This document shows positions 45,431 through 54,784 of a stretch of DNA of 64,000 nucleotides, one piece after another (within the stretch, counting starts at the first letter, position 1; each line of letters begins with the position of its first letter). The DNA is from Gnetum montanum (taxonomy: Eukaryota; Streptophyta; Gnetopsida; Gnetales; Gnetaceae). The translations under genes and the position numbers were made by a program. The stretch is taken from positions 17,207 through 81,206 of the forward strand of contig MNCI01017655.1 in the NCBI GenBank assembly GCA_015680685.1, in the 5' to 3' direction. The notes under the pieces were generated by a model. The model was not told where the DNA came from, made no database searches, and saw only the letters and a list, made by a program, of their open reading frames with translations.

Positions 45431-46000
45431 TGTTAAGAAATTTATCCCTAGATTCATTGAAATTACTAAACCTTTGATACATATGCTAAAGAAAGATGTT
45501 CTAGTAGAGAAAACACCAGAATTAGAGAAAGCTTTAGTAGAAATTAAAAAAGCTACTCAAGAAGCTCCACACTTGGTAAAGCTAAAATTGAAAAAAGACT
45601 TTTGGTTATATGCTTTTGCTTTAAATGATTTAGTTGCTGCTATTTTAACTCAAAAAGATGAAGGTCAAGATGAATAGATTGGATTTTTTAGGTATTAATT
45701 GAATGGTTCAGAGCTTAATTATTCAAACTTAGAGAAATAAGCATTTGCAGTCATTAAGGCACTTCAACATTTCAAGTATTATTTGGAAAGCTCGTTAGTT
45801 CACATTATGCTAATAGATCTTGTAGTTAAACAATTCTTAGCCCAAAATGAAATTGGATTGAAGAGAGAAAAGTGGCTCATAAAGCTTCAAGGTTTTAGAT
45901 TTTCATTAGAAATATGCAAAACCATTAAAAGAATGAGATTAGCCAAGTTTATGGCTAGAGAAGATGAAGTATGTGTGTTGAAGACTTAAGAATTCAAGAA
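45430..46000 (+). pseudogene. Element C gypsy-type RNase H, degenerate
   Basis: Segments in shifting frames: KKDFWLYAFALNDLVAAILT (45590-45650), then FKYYLESSLVHIMLIDLVVK (45770-45830) and KREKWLIKLQGFRFSLEI (45865-45920). These match the ordinary gypsy RNase H that follows RT ('LylYla-s--avsa-L', 'H-f---v-v-tdh--l'). Catalytic residues look poorly kept. Confidence 0.7.
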
Positions 46001-46066
46001 TTCTTTGATACATGAAAGGTTCCAAAAAACATAACTGCAAGTCAAAAGAGAGCTTTTTTCAAAAGA

Positions 46067-47200
46067 GTGAATAAATTTGTGGTGAAAGATGGAATTTTAT
46101 ATAGAAAGTATTTCAAAGGGGTTTTATTGGAATGTGTTCACAATGATCAAATTGATCCTATCCTAGAACAATTCCATGACCATTCTAATTTATTCTATGA
46201 ATCTCCTAAGTTCACTATGCAACATATACTCCATTATGGTATTTATTGGCCTAGTATGTACCAAGATATTAGTTTGAAAATTCAAAGATGTCACAAATGT
46301 CAAATTTATGGATCAAAGGTCAAAAAGGCTAGAGCTCCTTTAAAACTAGTAATTGTGGATAGACCATTTTAGCAATGGGGTTTAGATTTTATTGGTACAA
46401 TTACTCCTTCAAGAGTAGGAAATAAGTTTATTCTCATAGCTACTGATTACTTTACTAAATGGTTCAAAGCAAAGGCTCTAATGAAAAGTTTAGCATTAGA
46501 CGTGATTAAGTTCTTGGAAGATCAGAGTTTAAGTCATTTTGGTCTACTTGAGGTGTTGGTATTTGATAATGGACCTACGTTTCAATATGAAGAGTTTATA
46601 ACATGGGCATTAAAAAAATCCATCTTTCTATTTTCTTTTTCAAATTATTATCCTCAAGGGAATGGCTTAGCTGAATCTATAAATAAATAGCTTATTTTCT
46701 ACATTAAGAAGTTGATAGATGAAAATATAGGAAATTGGATTGATTACTTGCAATGTACATTATGGATTGATTATATTAGATTTAAAAAGGTTATTGGAAC
46801 GTTAGCTTATAACTTAGTCTACGATTTACTAGCAAGAATTAGGAACAAGATTATAAGTTCAGCCTTAGATTTTATACAAAATTATAGTAAGAAAATTGAC
46901 AAAGATAGAAATTTCATGACCTTTCTCATCAAAAGAGAAGCCAAAATGGATAAAGTTAAAGATAATTTATTAAAGAATGCTTCTCAAGTTAAAAGGTGGT
47001 TTAATAGAAAGGCTTTGAAAAGAAATTTTAAAGTTAGTGATATAGTATTATTATAGAATACGAAGAAGCCAAATAAGTTTTCAATAATATGGACTAGTCC
47101 ATTTCAAATCAAGAAATAATTATTAGAAGACACTTACAAGTTATTGATGTTAGATGAAATAGAATTGCAGTTTTTGTATAATGTTTTACACATAAAACAT
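46067..47200 (+). pseudogene. Element C integrase, degenerate
   Basis: N-terminal zinc-binding part: GIYWPSMYQDISLKIQRCHK then CQIYG (46240-46310). The core has WGLDFIGTITPS (first Asp, about 46376-46415), VFDNGPTFQYEEF (second Asp, about 46560) and YYPQGNGLAESINK (Glu, about 46645-46690). The C-terminal part follows with ASQVKRWFNRKALKRNFKVS (about 46980-47040). A few TAG/TAA stops are the only breaks. One base (47225) just beyond is an N. Confidence 0.85.
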
Positions 47201-48186
47201 TATTTTGGACAACTACCCACAATTNTATTATCCTACGTAATCATTACTTGTGATGAGTATAAGTGGGAGTTATGGTTAGATAACTACTAAGTGGTGAATT
47301 AATTTCAACATCCAAATAGTGGAATTCAAATTAGCCTATCGTATAATGATGGAAAGATAATTAATTTTGGCAAATTGAAAAAGTTGGTTAGTGAAATTGG
47401 TGGGAATTTCAAAATTTTGTTACACTATAAAAAGAGATGTGGATTGCTTAGAATTGCATCATTTTTCAATTCAAATTTTAAGTGGGAAGGCAAGTAAAGT
47501 ATTTAAGTGTGAAGTAGAAAAAATGGATCTTGGAGAAAGGGCAACAAGAAAGGCCTTTTATCCCATATGTTACAGGATGCTGCCTATATCATGTCTTAAG
47601 AGCTTATTATAAGGCAATAACTTGTGGAACATCTAGTGAAAGCCCTTTCTTTATCTTTCAGATGAGTTTATATTTCTCACTAGTGAACTTTCTATACATT
47701 CCAATGTTTGGGGTAGTTTCCATGAATGTACCTCCCAAGCTAAATATCAAAGAGAGTCTAGTAAAGATGATTCTTGGGGAGAGGCTTTCATGTCCCAAGA
47801 TATAGGAGCAACTAGTTAGGAAGAACCTCAAAATTTAGTAGCTAAGCAATTGAATGCAAAAGAAGCAAAGATCATTATTGAAGAAAAGGGTGAAGACCAA
47901 GTTGAGGCTTCAACTAGGCAAGAAGAGGAAAGAAGAGCATTCATCACTACTAAAATCACATATGAGAGGATTCATGATATGAGAATCCCTAAGAGAGTTA
48001 CTTTAACTATTATTCTCCCACCTACAAAATATTTTGTAAAAGAATGTGTTGTACAGTTTTCTAGGTTTTATTAGGAATGAGGTTTTTATTTCATCAAACC
48101 TTAAGTTTGATGAAATTTTTCCTTCAAAAAGATTTCTATCTCCATGTAAAAAGAAAACTTTTCAATAAAGGTTATGTTTCTTAGTT
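47200..48186 (+). other. Element C region between INT and PPT, no domain recognised
   Basis: Broken open frames: FKCEVEKMDLGERATRKAFY at about 47500-47560, and a Lys/Glu-rich frame at 47850-48074 (AKEAKIIIEEKGEDQVEAST, then KRVTLTIILPPTKYFVKECV). These could be remains of a third ORF, but I recognise no family. It ends at the polypurine tract. Confidence 0.45.
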
Positions 48187-48210
48187 AAAGGAAGAAAGGG
48201 AGGTGAGAAA
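48187..48210 (+). other. Element C polypurine tract
   Basis: aaaggaagaaagggaggtga followed by gaaa, 24 bases with a single pyrimidine, directly before the 3' LTR start TGTTGTCATA at 48211. It primes plus-strand DNA synthesis in LTR elements. Confidence 0.85.
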
Positions 48211-49532
48211 TGTTGTCATAGTTACACCATTTAATGAAGCAATGTTTTATTTAAAAGATCATGATGAAGACTAAATTGCCCAATGTAGTTTCTACATGGT
48301 GATTAGAAGAAAAAAATGCTAGTACACAAAGAGTTAGATTATTTACTTGAGGGTAATAATATGAGGCATGATTAAATCATGAACAATGTTGAGGAGAAAA
48401 TGAATGGGGAATATCCTCAAGGTTACACTTTAGGCTTAATTATCTATAATGCCAAAGCAAAAAAAAAGAAAAAAGTAAAGGTTTAGATTATGAAATTTAT
48501 GAAACTTTAGTGGCAAGCCAAAGGTTGCAAAATTGGTAGTTTTCCTATGAAAATATTATGAAATTTCATACTAGAATTCATGTTTGTAATTGAAATTTGC
48601 AAGGTATTTTATTCCTTGTACAAGATGGCTTTGCACAAGCCTATTAAATGTTTGATATTTTAACATTTCAAGAATTTTTCTGCCTTTAAGAAATAGAGAT
48701 AAGATTGAAAATTCTTCCATTTAGAGTAGCTTATAAATGACAAATTACTACTATAGTTAGCAAGGTTGCTGAAATGATAATAATAGTTCTAAGGGAAAAA
48801 TTCAATCCAATATGATCATAAGAAAGTAAAACAAATAATGATAAAATATTTGAAAGCTTGTTATTTAGCCAAAACTATGCATAGACCCTACAACTTAGAA
48901 GAAAAAGCTTTAAGAACTTAAGGTTTTGTGTTAATAGTTGATTCATGAATAAAAAATGGATGATATTATTTCAACAAGAAATTGTAGAGAAAATGGGACA
49001 AGAAAAAAATTCCAGGACAATATTTCAATCACTACAAATTTATGTAGAACATACTATCCTTAATGGAAATCAAATAGTGGCAAGGAATTGGAAGGCCATT
49101 GCTGCCATGATAATGTTGAAGGCAGCATAGATAAGAAACCCTTTTAAAACTTGCATCCTAGAGGGTAGCACAAAAATTCTTCACAATGGCCCAAAGACAG
49201 ACGTGGAATACAAGACCTATTGTGGTAGTGAGAATAGGCCACAAGGCGCTATGGGAAGCCACCATGACAGTGAAGGTGTATAGATGACATTGTTGTAGGA
49301 GCAGCATATTCATTAGTGGTAGGGATGGACAACAATTATGCAGCTATTCCTTTGCCATTGTCGATAGGCACTCAAGCATGAAATCTACCATTGACGATGG
49401 AGCCATGGTTCTGAGACTTCACTAGTAGAGGGTTTCATGGCATTTGTGGCTATGGGGTAGATACAATGATAGAATGAAGACAAATGGAAAATTCTCCTCT
49501 TGACACTAAATGAAGGCAATGTGGTCCATGGT
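48211..49532 (+). repeat. 3' LTR of element C, first part
   Basis: It matches 18294 onward: agttacaccatttaatgaag, then 'aagatcatgatgaagactaa', through aatgaaggcaatgtggtcca at 49527. It carries the 316-bp segment once. It is interrupted at 49533 by E2, and its next 65 bases reappear at 53517-53581 before element D. Confidence 0.85.
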
Positions 49533-50807
49533 GTTGGCGACCGTTTGGGACACGACTGCCAATGAGTGTCCTCGAACAGGATTTAGGTGCTTGCTGGTCT
49601 CTGGCAACACCAAGGCCCAGATACCTCCAAATAGACTCAGTAGTTAATGTGAGTATGTGTGTGTGCTGTTGTGGCGTGTGGTTGTGAAAAATGAAATGAT
49701 TGCGTTATGTGTAAACTATAGATGACTTATCTTAAAGAGATTCAGCCAACTTTGCCAAGTACTATGAGTTCTTGAAAATTTCCTATTTTGTTCAACTGCC
49801 TAGTCTACGCGGTCCTTATAATACCTACTTGTAACAAATAAAATTTTGCAAAAACATTTGAGCACAACTCCGCAATCTACTCCTAATTTTCCCCAGAGAA
49901 AGAGATAGTTCCACAAGAAAACTAGAAATAGAGCAAGATTCAATGGAAATAGATAGAAAAAAAAGCAGATTTGTGTGGACCTCAAATATTTAAACAAGGT
50001 AAAATGACACGAGTAAACACTTCGCAATAAAGCTATCCCAAATTCAATAACTACGAATTGTTCAAACTTCCAAGGCTCAAATAAGCAATTTCTTCAAGAC
50101 AATCCTACTATGCTACCAAAAATTGTTGCGTAAACTACCATGTACAAGACTCCATTTTGGCTAGATAATAGATGTCAACAATTGTATTCAAAAAAACCTT
50201 CAAAATACTTGACAATTTCTGATTGAAATACCATGGAGATTCACTTTAAAGATAAAAAGAAGCTATTCTGGTCCCTTCAAAATACCAAAGATCTTCTGAA
50301 CCCTCTTGACTATTGAATCATTCAACAGCATGACTACCAGTAGAGGCTCTCTTACAACGATCTCAATAGCAGTTCTTATACGTTGCACAATAACCAAATT
50401 CACTACTAAAATGCTCTTATGGCTTTCAAACACAAGCGCTTCTATGGCAAAATTTTAATAGAAATTTTCAATCGTACAACAAGAACAATAAGAGCAATCT
50501 AAAAATCCCAAAATTACTTGCCAAGGATGATACTATCTAAACCACTAGCTAAACAATTTAAACAAAATAAAAAATAAAAAACATAACTCACAGGACTATG
50601 ACAAAGAGGCTGAAATCTTTCCTTTAGCAAGTCATCTTACAAGCAATATTTCACACTTTCTTCTTTACAAATGCTCTTCTCCCAAGACTCAAAAGTGTGT
50701 CTCCAAGTGAGAGCCCAAGTGCTAGCTAGTAGCCTTCCAAAGTGTGATGTCAATGTCTTCTCCTAAGTCCCCCCCAAAAGTCCACTTCCCTTCCTACCCT
50801 TGAAGCC

Positions 50808-50816
50808 CTTTTATAG
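50808..50816 (-). promoter_or_regulatory. TATA box of solo LTR E2
   Basis: Minus-strand ctataaaag in ccctataaaagggcttc, aligned with the TATA boxes of C and E1. It marks the boundary between the shared downstream half and the variable U3 half of the LTR. Confidence 0.55.
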
Positions 50817-50892
50817 GGTTCAAAGGTAGGTAGGTAAGTTACAAAATATCTTGGGTGGTTATTAGCACCATAGAGATAAAAAAGCTGTGGGT

Positions 50893-51045
50893 GACAAGTG
50901 GCCCTTCAGTCGCCAAGTGTCTTCATTCAGTTGCTAAGTGTCTTCATTCAGTTGCTAAGTGTCTTCATTCAGTTGACAAGTGGCCATTGTGGAGACAAAA
51001 AGGCTATAGTTGACAAGTGGCCTTTTTAATTGCCAAGTGTCTTCA
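50893..51045 (-). repeat. Promoter-proximal repeats in E2
   Basis: Units like ttgctaagtgtcttcattcag occur about four times in tandem (50909-50985), with further gacaagtggcc copies on both sides. Related acacttg-caac-tag motifs occur upstream of the TATA box in C (19930-20010) and E1 (40720-40785), so these are family-wide promoter-proximal elements, amplified here. Confidence 0.65.
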
Positions 51046-51180
51046 TGGTAATCAAAATTAAAATTAGTTACAAATATCATAATTGTAACTATTATAGGAA
51101 GTTACAACTTCCATATGAATAAAAGGGATAATAGCCAAATGTCCCCTTTATAATAAGACGTTACACAAATATCTTAACAA

Positions 51181-52130
51181 TGTACATTTTTTTTAGAACA
51201 AGGTAAATTCTTGCATGAAATATTTATCAATGCTTAGCAGCAGCTTTCCACAAATCCTCAGTAGCGAGAAACACGCTAGAGCAGGGCGATGACCTTGGCT
51301 TAATTCCTATAAAATATCCAACATTGGTGGCTTGCTCCCTGACAACAATATGTAGAGTTTTTGAGACCATCGAAAGTTATCTATGATAGGAGGATAGTAG
51401 CTTGCACTGGTATGAGGAATCCCAGAGATGGATGATTTGATGGCTGTGAATAATTCCTTCCGTAAACGATACAATACATGATTCTAGCCTCGTCTCTGCA
51501 TTTGGGTGCAACTCGTAATTGGTGGAAACCTGAGCAACCGGGTTCTAAGCTTCCACAGGCACATGCTCAAAATTTCAAAGGTGGAGATGCAGCTGTGAAC
51601 ACCAGGGTGCCCTTTGAGCCACACAATTTTTCTATTGCCGAACATGAAACAATCATAGATCATCTCATCATTAGACACCATCAATCGTATTTGTTAGTCC
51701 TGATCCTGCACTTGATCGTAGCCATGCAGGGGCACTGTAACCTGCAGCGGATTTCGTGTTTCTAGCATTGTTAAGTATACTACCAAAGCATTGAAAAACT
51801 TTTTAAACCGCGGGACTGATCTCGTTTTCCAATGGATGCAGAGACCATGAAATAGGCGATGGAGGCGCAGGAGTAGTCTCGACGCTTTCAACCTTAGCAT
51901 CGTCTAGGGATAAATCTAGCATCATCATCATTGTCGTCATCATCGGTGGCCTGCAATGGCTTCGTCGCTAGCAGCTTGTTGTCATGTAGGAAGAAAAATT
52001 GGAGAAATGGAGTTTCCGCAGCAAGTGTTCGACAAAATTTCTGGAGTAAATGATTTGAATTTGTATAATATCCTAGTTTGGAATTTGGTATGGGATTTTT
52101 GCCTGCAGTAACATTAAGAAAAATAAAATT
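51181..52130 (-). other. E2 U3 DNA of unknown origin
   Basis: No match to C or E1. On the minus strand there are suggestive but unassigned open stretches, such as LLQKFCRTLAAETPFLQFFF at about 52000-52060 followed by an Asp-rich run, and 51484-51684. The base composition is less AT-rich than the surroundings. It may hold further captured host sequence, but I cannot name any. Confidence 0.4.
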
Positions 52131-52139
52131 CAACAAGAA

Positions 52140-52625
52140 GCTTCGGCTTCAGAACGGTTTTCCATCACACTATTATCATATAATTTTGATCCATGCCCAG
52201 GAGCACCAACTGCCTTGATGGTCATCCACCACGATGACCTCTCTCCATAAAAGACCCTATAACCCTCATCAAGCGAAGCCAAGCCTTCGTCAAGCATGAT
52301 TCCAACATTAAGCTTCTTGAAAACCTCGGACTCCACAAACTTTTCAGCTCCGTCATGGCCTCCAATCTCCTCGTCTGGAACAAACGAAAGATGCAGAGTT
52401 CTAGTTGGAACAAAACCCTTGCTCTTGAGATTCCTAATGGCTTCCAAGTACTAAGTGGAGACACACTTCATGTCCTAAGAGCCCCATGAAAAGATATTTC
52501 CTTGCTTGTCTCTGTTCGCCTGGAAAGGCCGAAGAACCCACTTTTCTTCCTCCACAGTCACAATATCCATGTGAAAATTTAGCAGAACAGAGGGCAAATT
52601 TTTGTGCTTTCCTTTCCATGTCCTC
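52140..52625 (-). pseudogene. Captured aminoacylase-1-like (M20 peptidase) gene fragment in E2 U3
   Basis: Minus-strand translation: NLPSVLLNFHMDIVTVEEEK, then NIFSWGS-DMKCVST-YLEA, IRNLKSKGFVPTRTLHLSFV, PDEEIGGHDGAEKFVESEVF and WMTIKAVGAPGHGSKLYDNS. This is plant aminoacylase-1 (N-acyl-amino-acid hydrolase), covering the metal-binding part: His and Asp of HMD, Asp of DMK, EE of PDEEIGG, Asp of LDEGLA. About 160 of roughly 430 residues are present. Two TAG stops replace Gln codons (GSQDMK, STQYLE). No intron interrupts it, so a spliced mRNA source is possible. At the downstream end MEN is followed by SEAEA, hinting at an internal deletion. Confidence 0.8.
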
Positions 52626-52769
52626 CTAGCTTTCAGCTGTTGTTGATCCTATTCTTGTTGCTCATGCTAGCTTTGCAAATTTTTGCTCTACAACTTTGCT
52701 TCTTCTCTATTCTATTCTATTCTATCTATTCCCAATCTTACACAGGTAGAGAGAGAAGCCCAAGAAAAG

Positions 52770-52945
52770 TATTGTCGTCATCTGCCCATTAGTAGAAATG
52801 GCCTCTTTAGGCTTCCCATTAAAGGTAGCTGCAGCAATCATGAAATTCCACGAACCACAATCTTTCTCCGCCATCTTCTCAAACACATGGTGTGCATCCT
52901 TCAAACATTTTCCGTACAGTTTAATCAAAACATCAGCCTTGAATT
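52770..52945 (-). pseudogene. Captured PPR-protein-like gene fragment in E2 U3
   Basis: Minus-strand translation NEFKADVLIKLYGKC, then LKDAHHVFEKMAEKDCGSWN and FMIAAATFNGKPKEAI, matches the L/S-type repeat pattern of plant PPR proteins ('LI-mYgKCGs--dA--vFdkM-erD-vSWN-mIaay--nG---eA'). About one and a half repeats are present, and two residues after KC are missing. PPR proteins bind organelle RNA, and full proteins have many repeats. Confidence 0.75.
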
Positions 52946-53009
52946 CATTGTTAATGATCTAATTACTTAAAAAATCTTGTTGAGTACCAATTGCAGTTGT
53001 TCCAAATAT

Positions 53010-53405
53010 TCCTATCAGTTGATATCTTTTACAAATGTTGTGATAAATCTTCCTAAATATGGCCTCAACATGTTGTATATCAACCTCATGAAATTTTCGG
53101 AGGCATTTCATAGGCCAAACAATATAACTCTCAATTCCAAGGCATCATTTAGTTTCTACAAGCTGCCTTACATTCATTACCTTCCCATACCTTATGGAGG
53201 TCAACTAAACCCACTTCTTGACTTGTACATCAATACATGTTTGTAGATCCAGTGAATGCTTCTTTGGCACTAAAATAGCTAGCAAAGGATTGTCATGAAC
53301 TTTGAACAATTGATCATTTGTCTTAAACAAAACTGTATTTTCCAGTGAATCAATTAGAGAAAAACCTTTCAAACTACCAACCCAACACCTTTGAAAAGTC
53401 TTCAT
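53010..53405 (-). pseudogene. Gypsy RT fragment within E2 U3
   Basis: Minus-strand translation FKVHDNPLLAILVPKKHSLD (53235-53310) resembles the start of chromovirus-type RT ('sPcavP-llvPKKDGs-RmCvDsrain'). In another frame, about 53040-53130, ELRVILFGL-NASENFMRLIY then NMLRPYLGRFITTFVKDI parallels 'E-LVMPFGLtNAPatFMRLM--vLrp-igkfvvvYfDDIl'. The catalytic YFDD is VKD. It is a foreign element piece, unlike the C RT. Confidence 0.65.
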
Positions 53406-53516
53406 CCAATAAAATATTGGAAATGTTTAAATTAGGGTGAACGTTAGCTATATGATTAGCTTCACAACCTCACAAAGCCTGCTCCATTAAATGGCCAAAA
53501 ATGTGCCAACACATGG

Positions 53517-53581
53517 TACAGTGGACATGGTACTTGTGAACCTTACAAAATGATGATATATCAAATGTGAGGTATAATGAC
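53517..53581 (+). repeat. 3' LTR of element C, continuation after E2
   Basis: tacagtggacatggtacttg, then tgaaccttacaaaatgatga and ggtataatgac, matches 19660-19733 of the 5' LTR. Element D begins at 53582. The last five bases, atgac (53577-53581), are the expected target duplication of D, whose second copy lies outside the window. Confidence 0.8.
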
Positions 53582-54543
53582 TAATGAGTAGTCAAGGTAC
53601 CCCTACATCCAACCATTATGAATCACAAAGTGTTTATGCATGATTTGGTCGAATTCCATGGACTATATAGTTTCTGGTACACTAGTTTTTTAGGAAGTGA
53701 ACCTTGCCCTAATGGTCATTCATTATCTTCCCAATTACACTTGTGATGCATAAGGGTATGGTTAAGTGTAATCAAGGCATATGAATCTTATTATTTTATG
53801 TTTTATGTTCTTTGGTGCTTAAAGAGAGAGATGAAGTAATTTAATAACTAATTTAATTTAACTAACTAACTAATCTCTAACTAGTTCTAACATAAGCATT
53901 TAGTCCTATTTTTAGTACATGTTTTGAACCCATGTATCCATTGTTGGGTTACCAAGTGCTACACTACTGGGTGCATCAAGCAATAATGTTGCTAGGATTA
54001 CCAAGCGAATACGTGTTTATACTCGAAGTAATCATACTTATGTGTTTAGTCTATTTAGCTTAGTCCATTAACTAATTTCTTGAAGTCTAATTTAGCTTAA
54101 TTAATGACATAATTAATGAAAAAAAATAAATGCATAAATAAATCATTAATCTAAAGATCGTGCTGCAAGGTTTAATCAAAAGGCTTATCTATATTTCCAT
54201 ACACACTGGTGTGGTTTAGGTACAACAGTGCTTGAATAAAGATCCGTACACTTTCTGACTCCTATCGTAGGCACTCAGAGAAATATTCCAACTTTTAAAT
54301 AGAAAAACTACAAGAGCCCTACTACTACTATGACTCTCTTATTCCCCAAACATGGTTGTGAGCTCTTATTTATAGTTCTTGCCACTAGGTTGCATTGATG
54401 GGGCCCCATAAATGTCGTAAAGGCTATGTCGATGCGGCCCCATTGATAGGGAAACACCACGTAAATGAGGCCCCATTGATGGGGGCCCATCAATGAGGCC
54501 ACATCAATAGGGGCCTGTCAACACAACACTTTGACACTCGTCA
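53582..54543 (-). repeat. 3' LTR of element D
   Basis: 962 bp, taatgagtagtcaaggtacc...actcgtca, related to the LTRs of A and B. The minus-strand TATA box is in actataaataagagc (about 54360-54376). The U3 (about 54380-54543) is unlike the other copies and is filled with ggccccattgatgg-type repeats in both orientations. Confidence 0.85.
54390..54525. repeat. GGCCCCATTGATGG repeats in the U3 of element D LTR
   Basis: ttgatggggccccat, 'gatgcggccccattgat', gaggccccattgatgggggc and ccatcaatgaggcc form five to six direct and inverted copies of a 12-15-bp unit with a self-complementary gggcccc core. It occupies the same LTR slot as the gatatc palindromes of element B. Confidence 0.65.
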
Positions 54544-54784
54544 TACCCCCACAACTAAATGAAAACTTATCCTTGAGTTCCTTTACAAAATTGGGAAGGC
54601 ATGGGATTATTGATTGACTCTTAACAAAACAAACTGACTTGACAAAACTGAGTGCCTGAGTGTACAAATTAACACAATACAAAAAATTGTGGTGTTCATG
54701 ACACAAAAGTAAACACCATGACATGACTATGTAAAATTGGATAGCATATCCTTTAGTGGTATGAAGATAGTGGAGAAGATCAAA
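54544..54784 (-). other. Element D polypurine tract and leader to the LTR
   Basis: On the minus strand, ttttcatttagttgtggggg then ta abuts the LTR, the same arrangement as in A and B. The next 200 bases (nearer the extra ORF) match 3230-3420 of element A, for example gtgttcatga and agtgcctgagtg. Confidence 0.7.

Larger units (their letters stand above)
49533..53511 (-). mobile_element. E2: solo LTR of the element C superfamily with three foreign fragments in U3
   Basis: Termini TGTTGGC and GCCAACA and a perfect CATGG duplication (49528-49532 and 53512-53516) define it exactly. On the minus strand it begins like the C LTR (TGTTGGCACATTTTTGGCC, then ATTTAATGGAGCAG). 49533-50816 matches the TATA-R-U5 half of C and E1. 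The 2.7-kb U3 contains, in order, a degraded gypsy RT piece, a PPR-like piece and an aminoacylase-1-like piece, all in LTR sense. It has one R-U5 and no gag. Confidence 0.85.
18294..53581 (+). mobile_element. Element C: Tat-like Ty3/gypsy host element, nested and incomplete
   Basis: 5' LTR 18294-21308, PBS 21314-21330, gag 21420-22429, 39302-39475 and 42875-43144, PR, an upstream RNase H-like domain, RT, RNase H, INT, a long 3' region, PPT 48187-48210, and 3' LTR from 48211. The element is interrupted by F (22430-39301), E1 (39476-42874), E2 (49533-53511) and D (from 53582). The remainder of the 3' LTR should lie beyond D, outside the window. RT and INT motifs resemble the Tat/Athila branch. 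Stops and frameshifts make this copy inactive. Confidence 0.85.

Noticed and set aside
49533-53511. E2 as a DNA transposon with TGTTGGC/GCCAACA inverted ends
   Set aside because: The left half matches the TATA-R-U5 part of the C LTR and the 5-bp duplication with TG...CA ends fits an LTR better; the inverted ends are also those of the C LTR.
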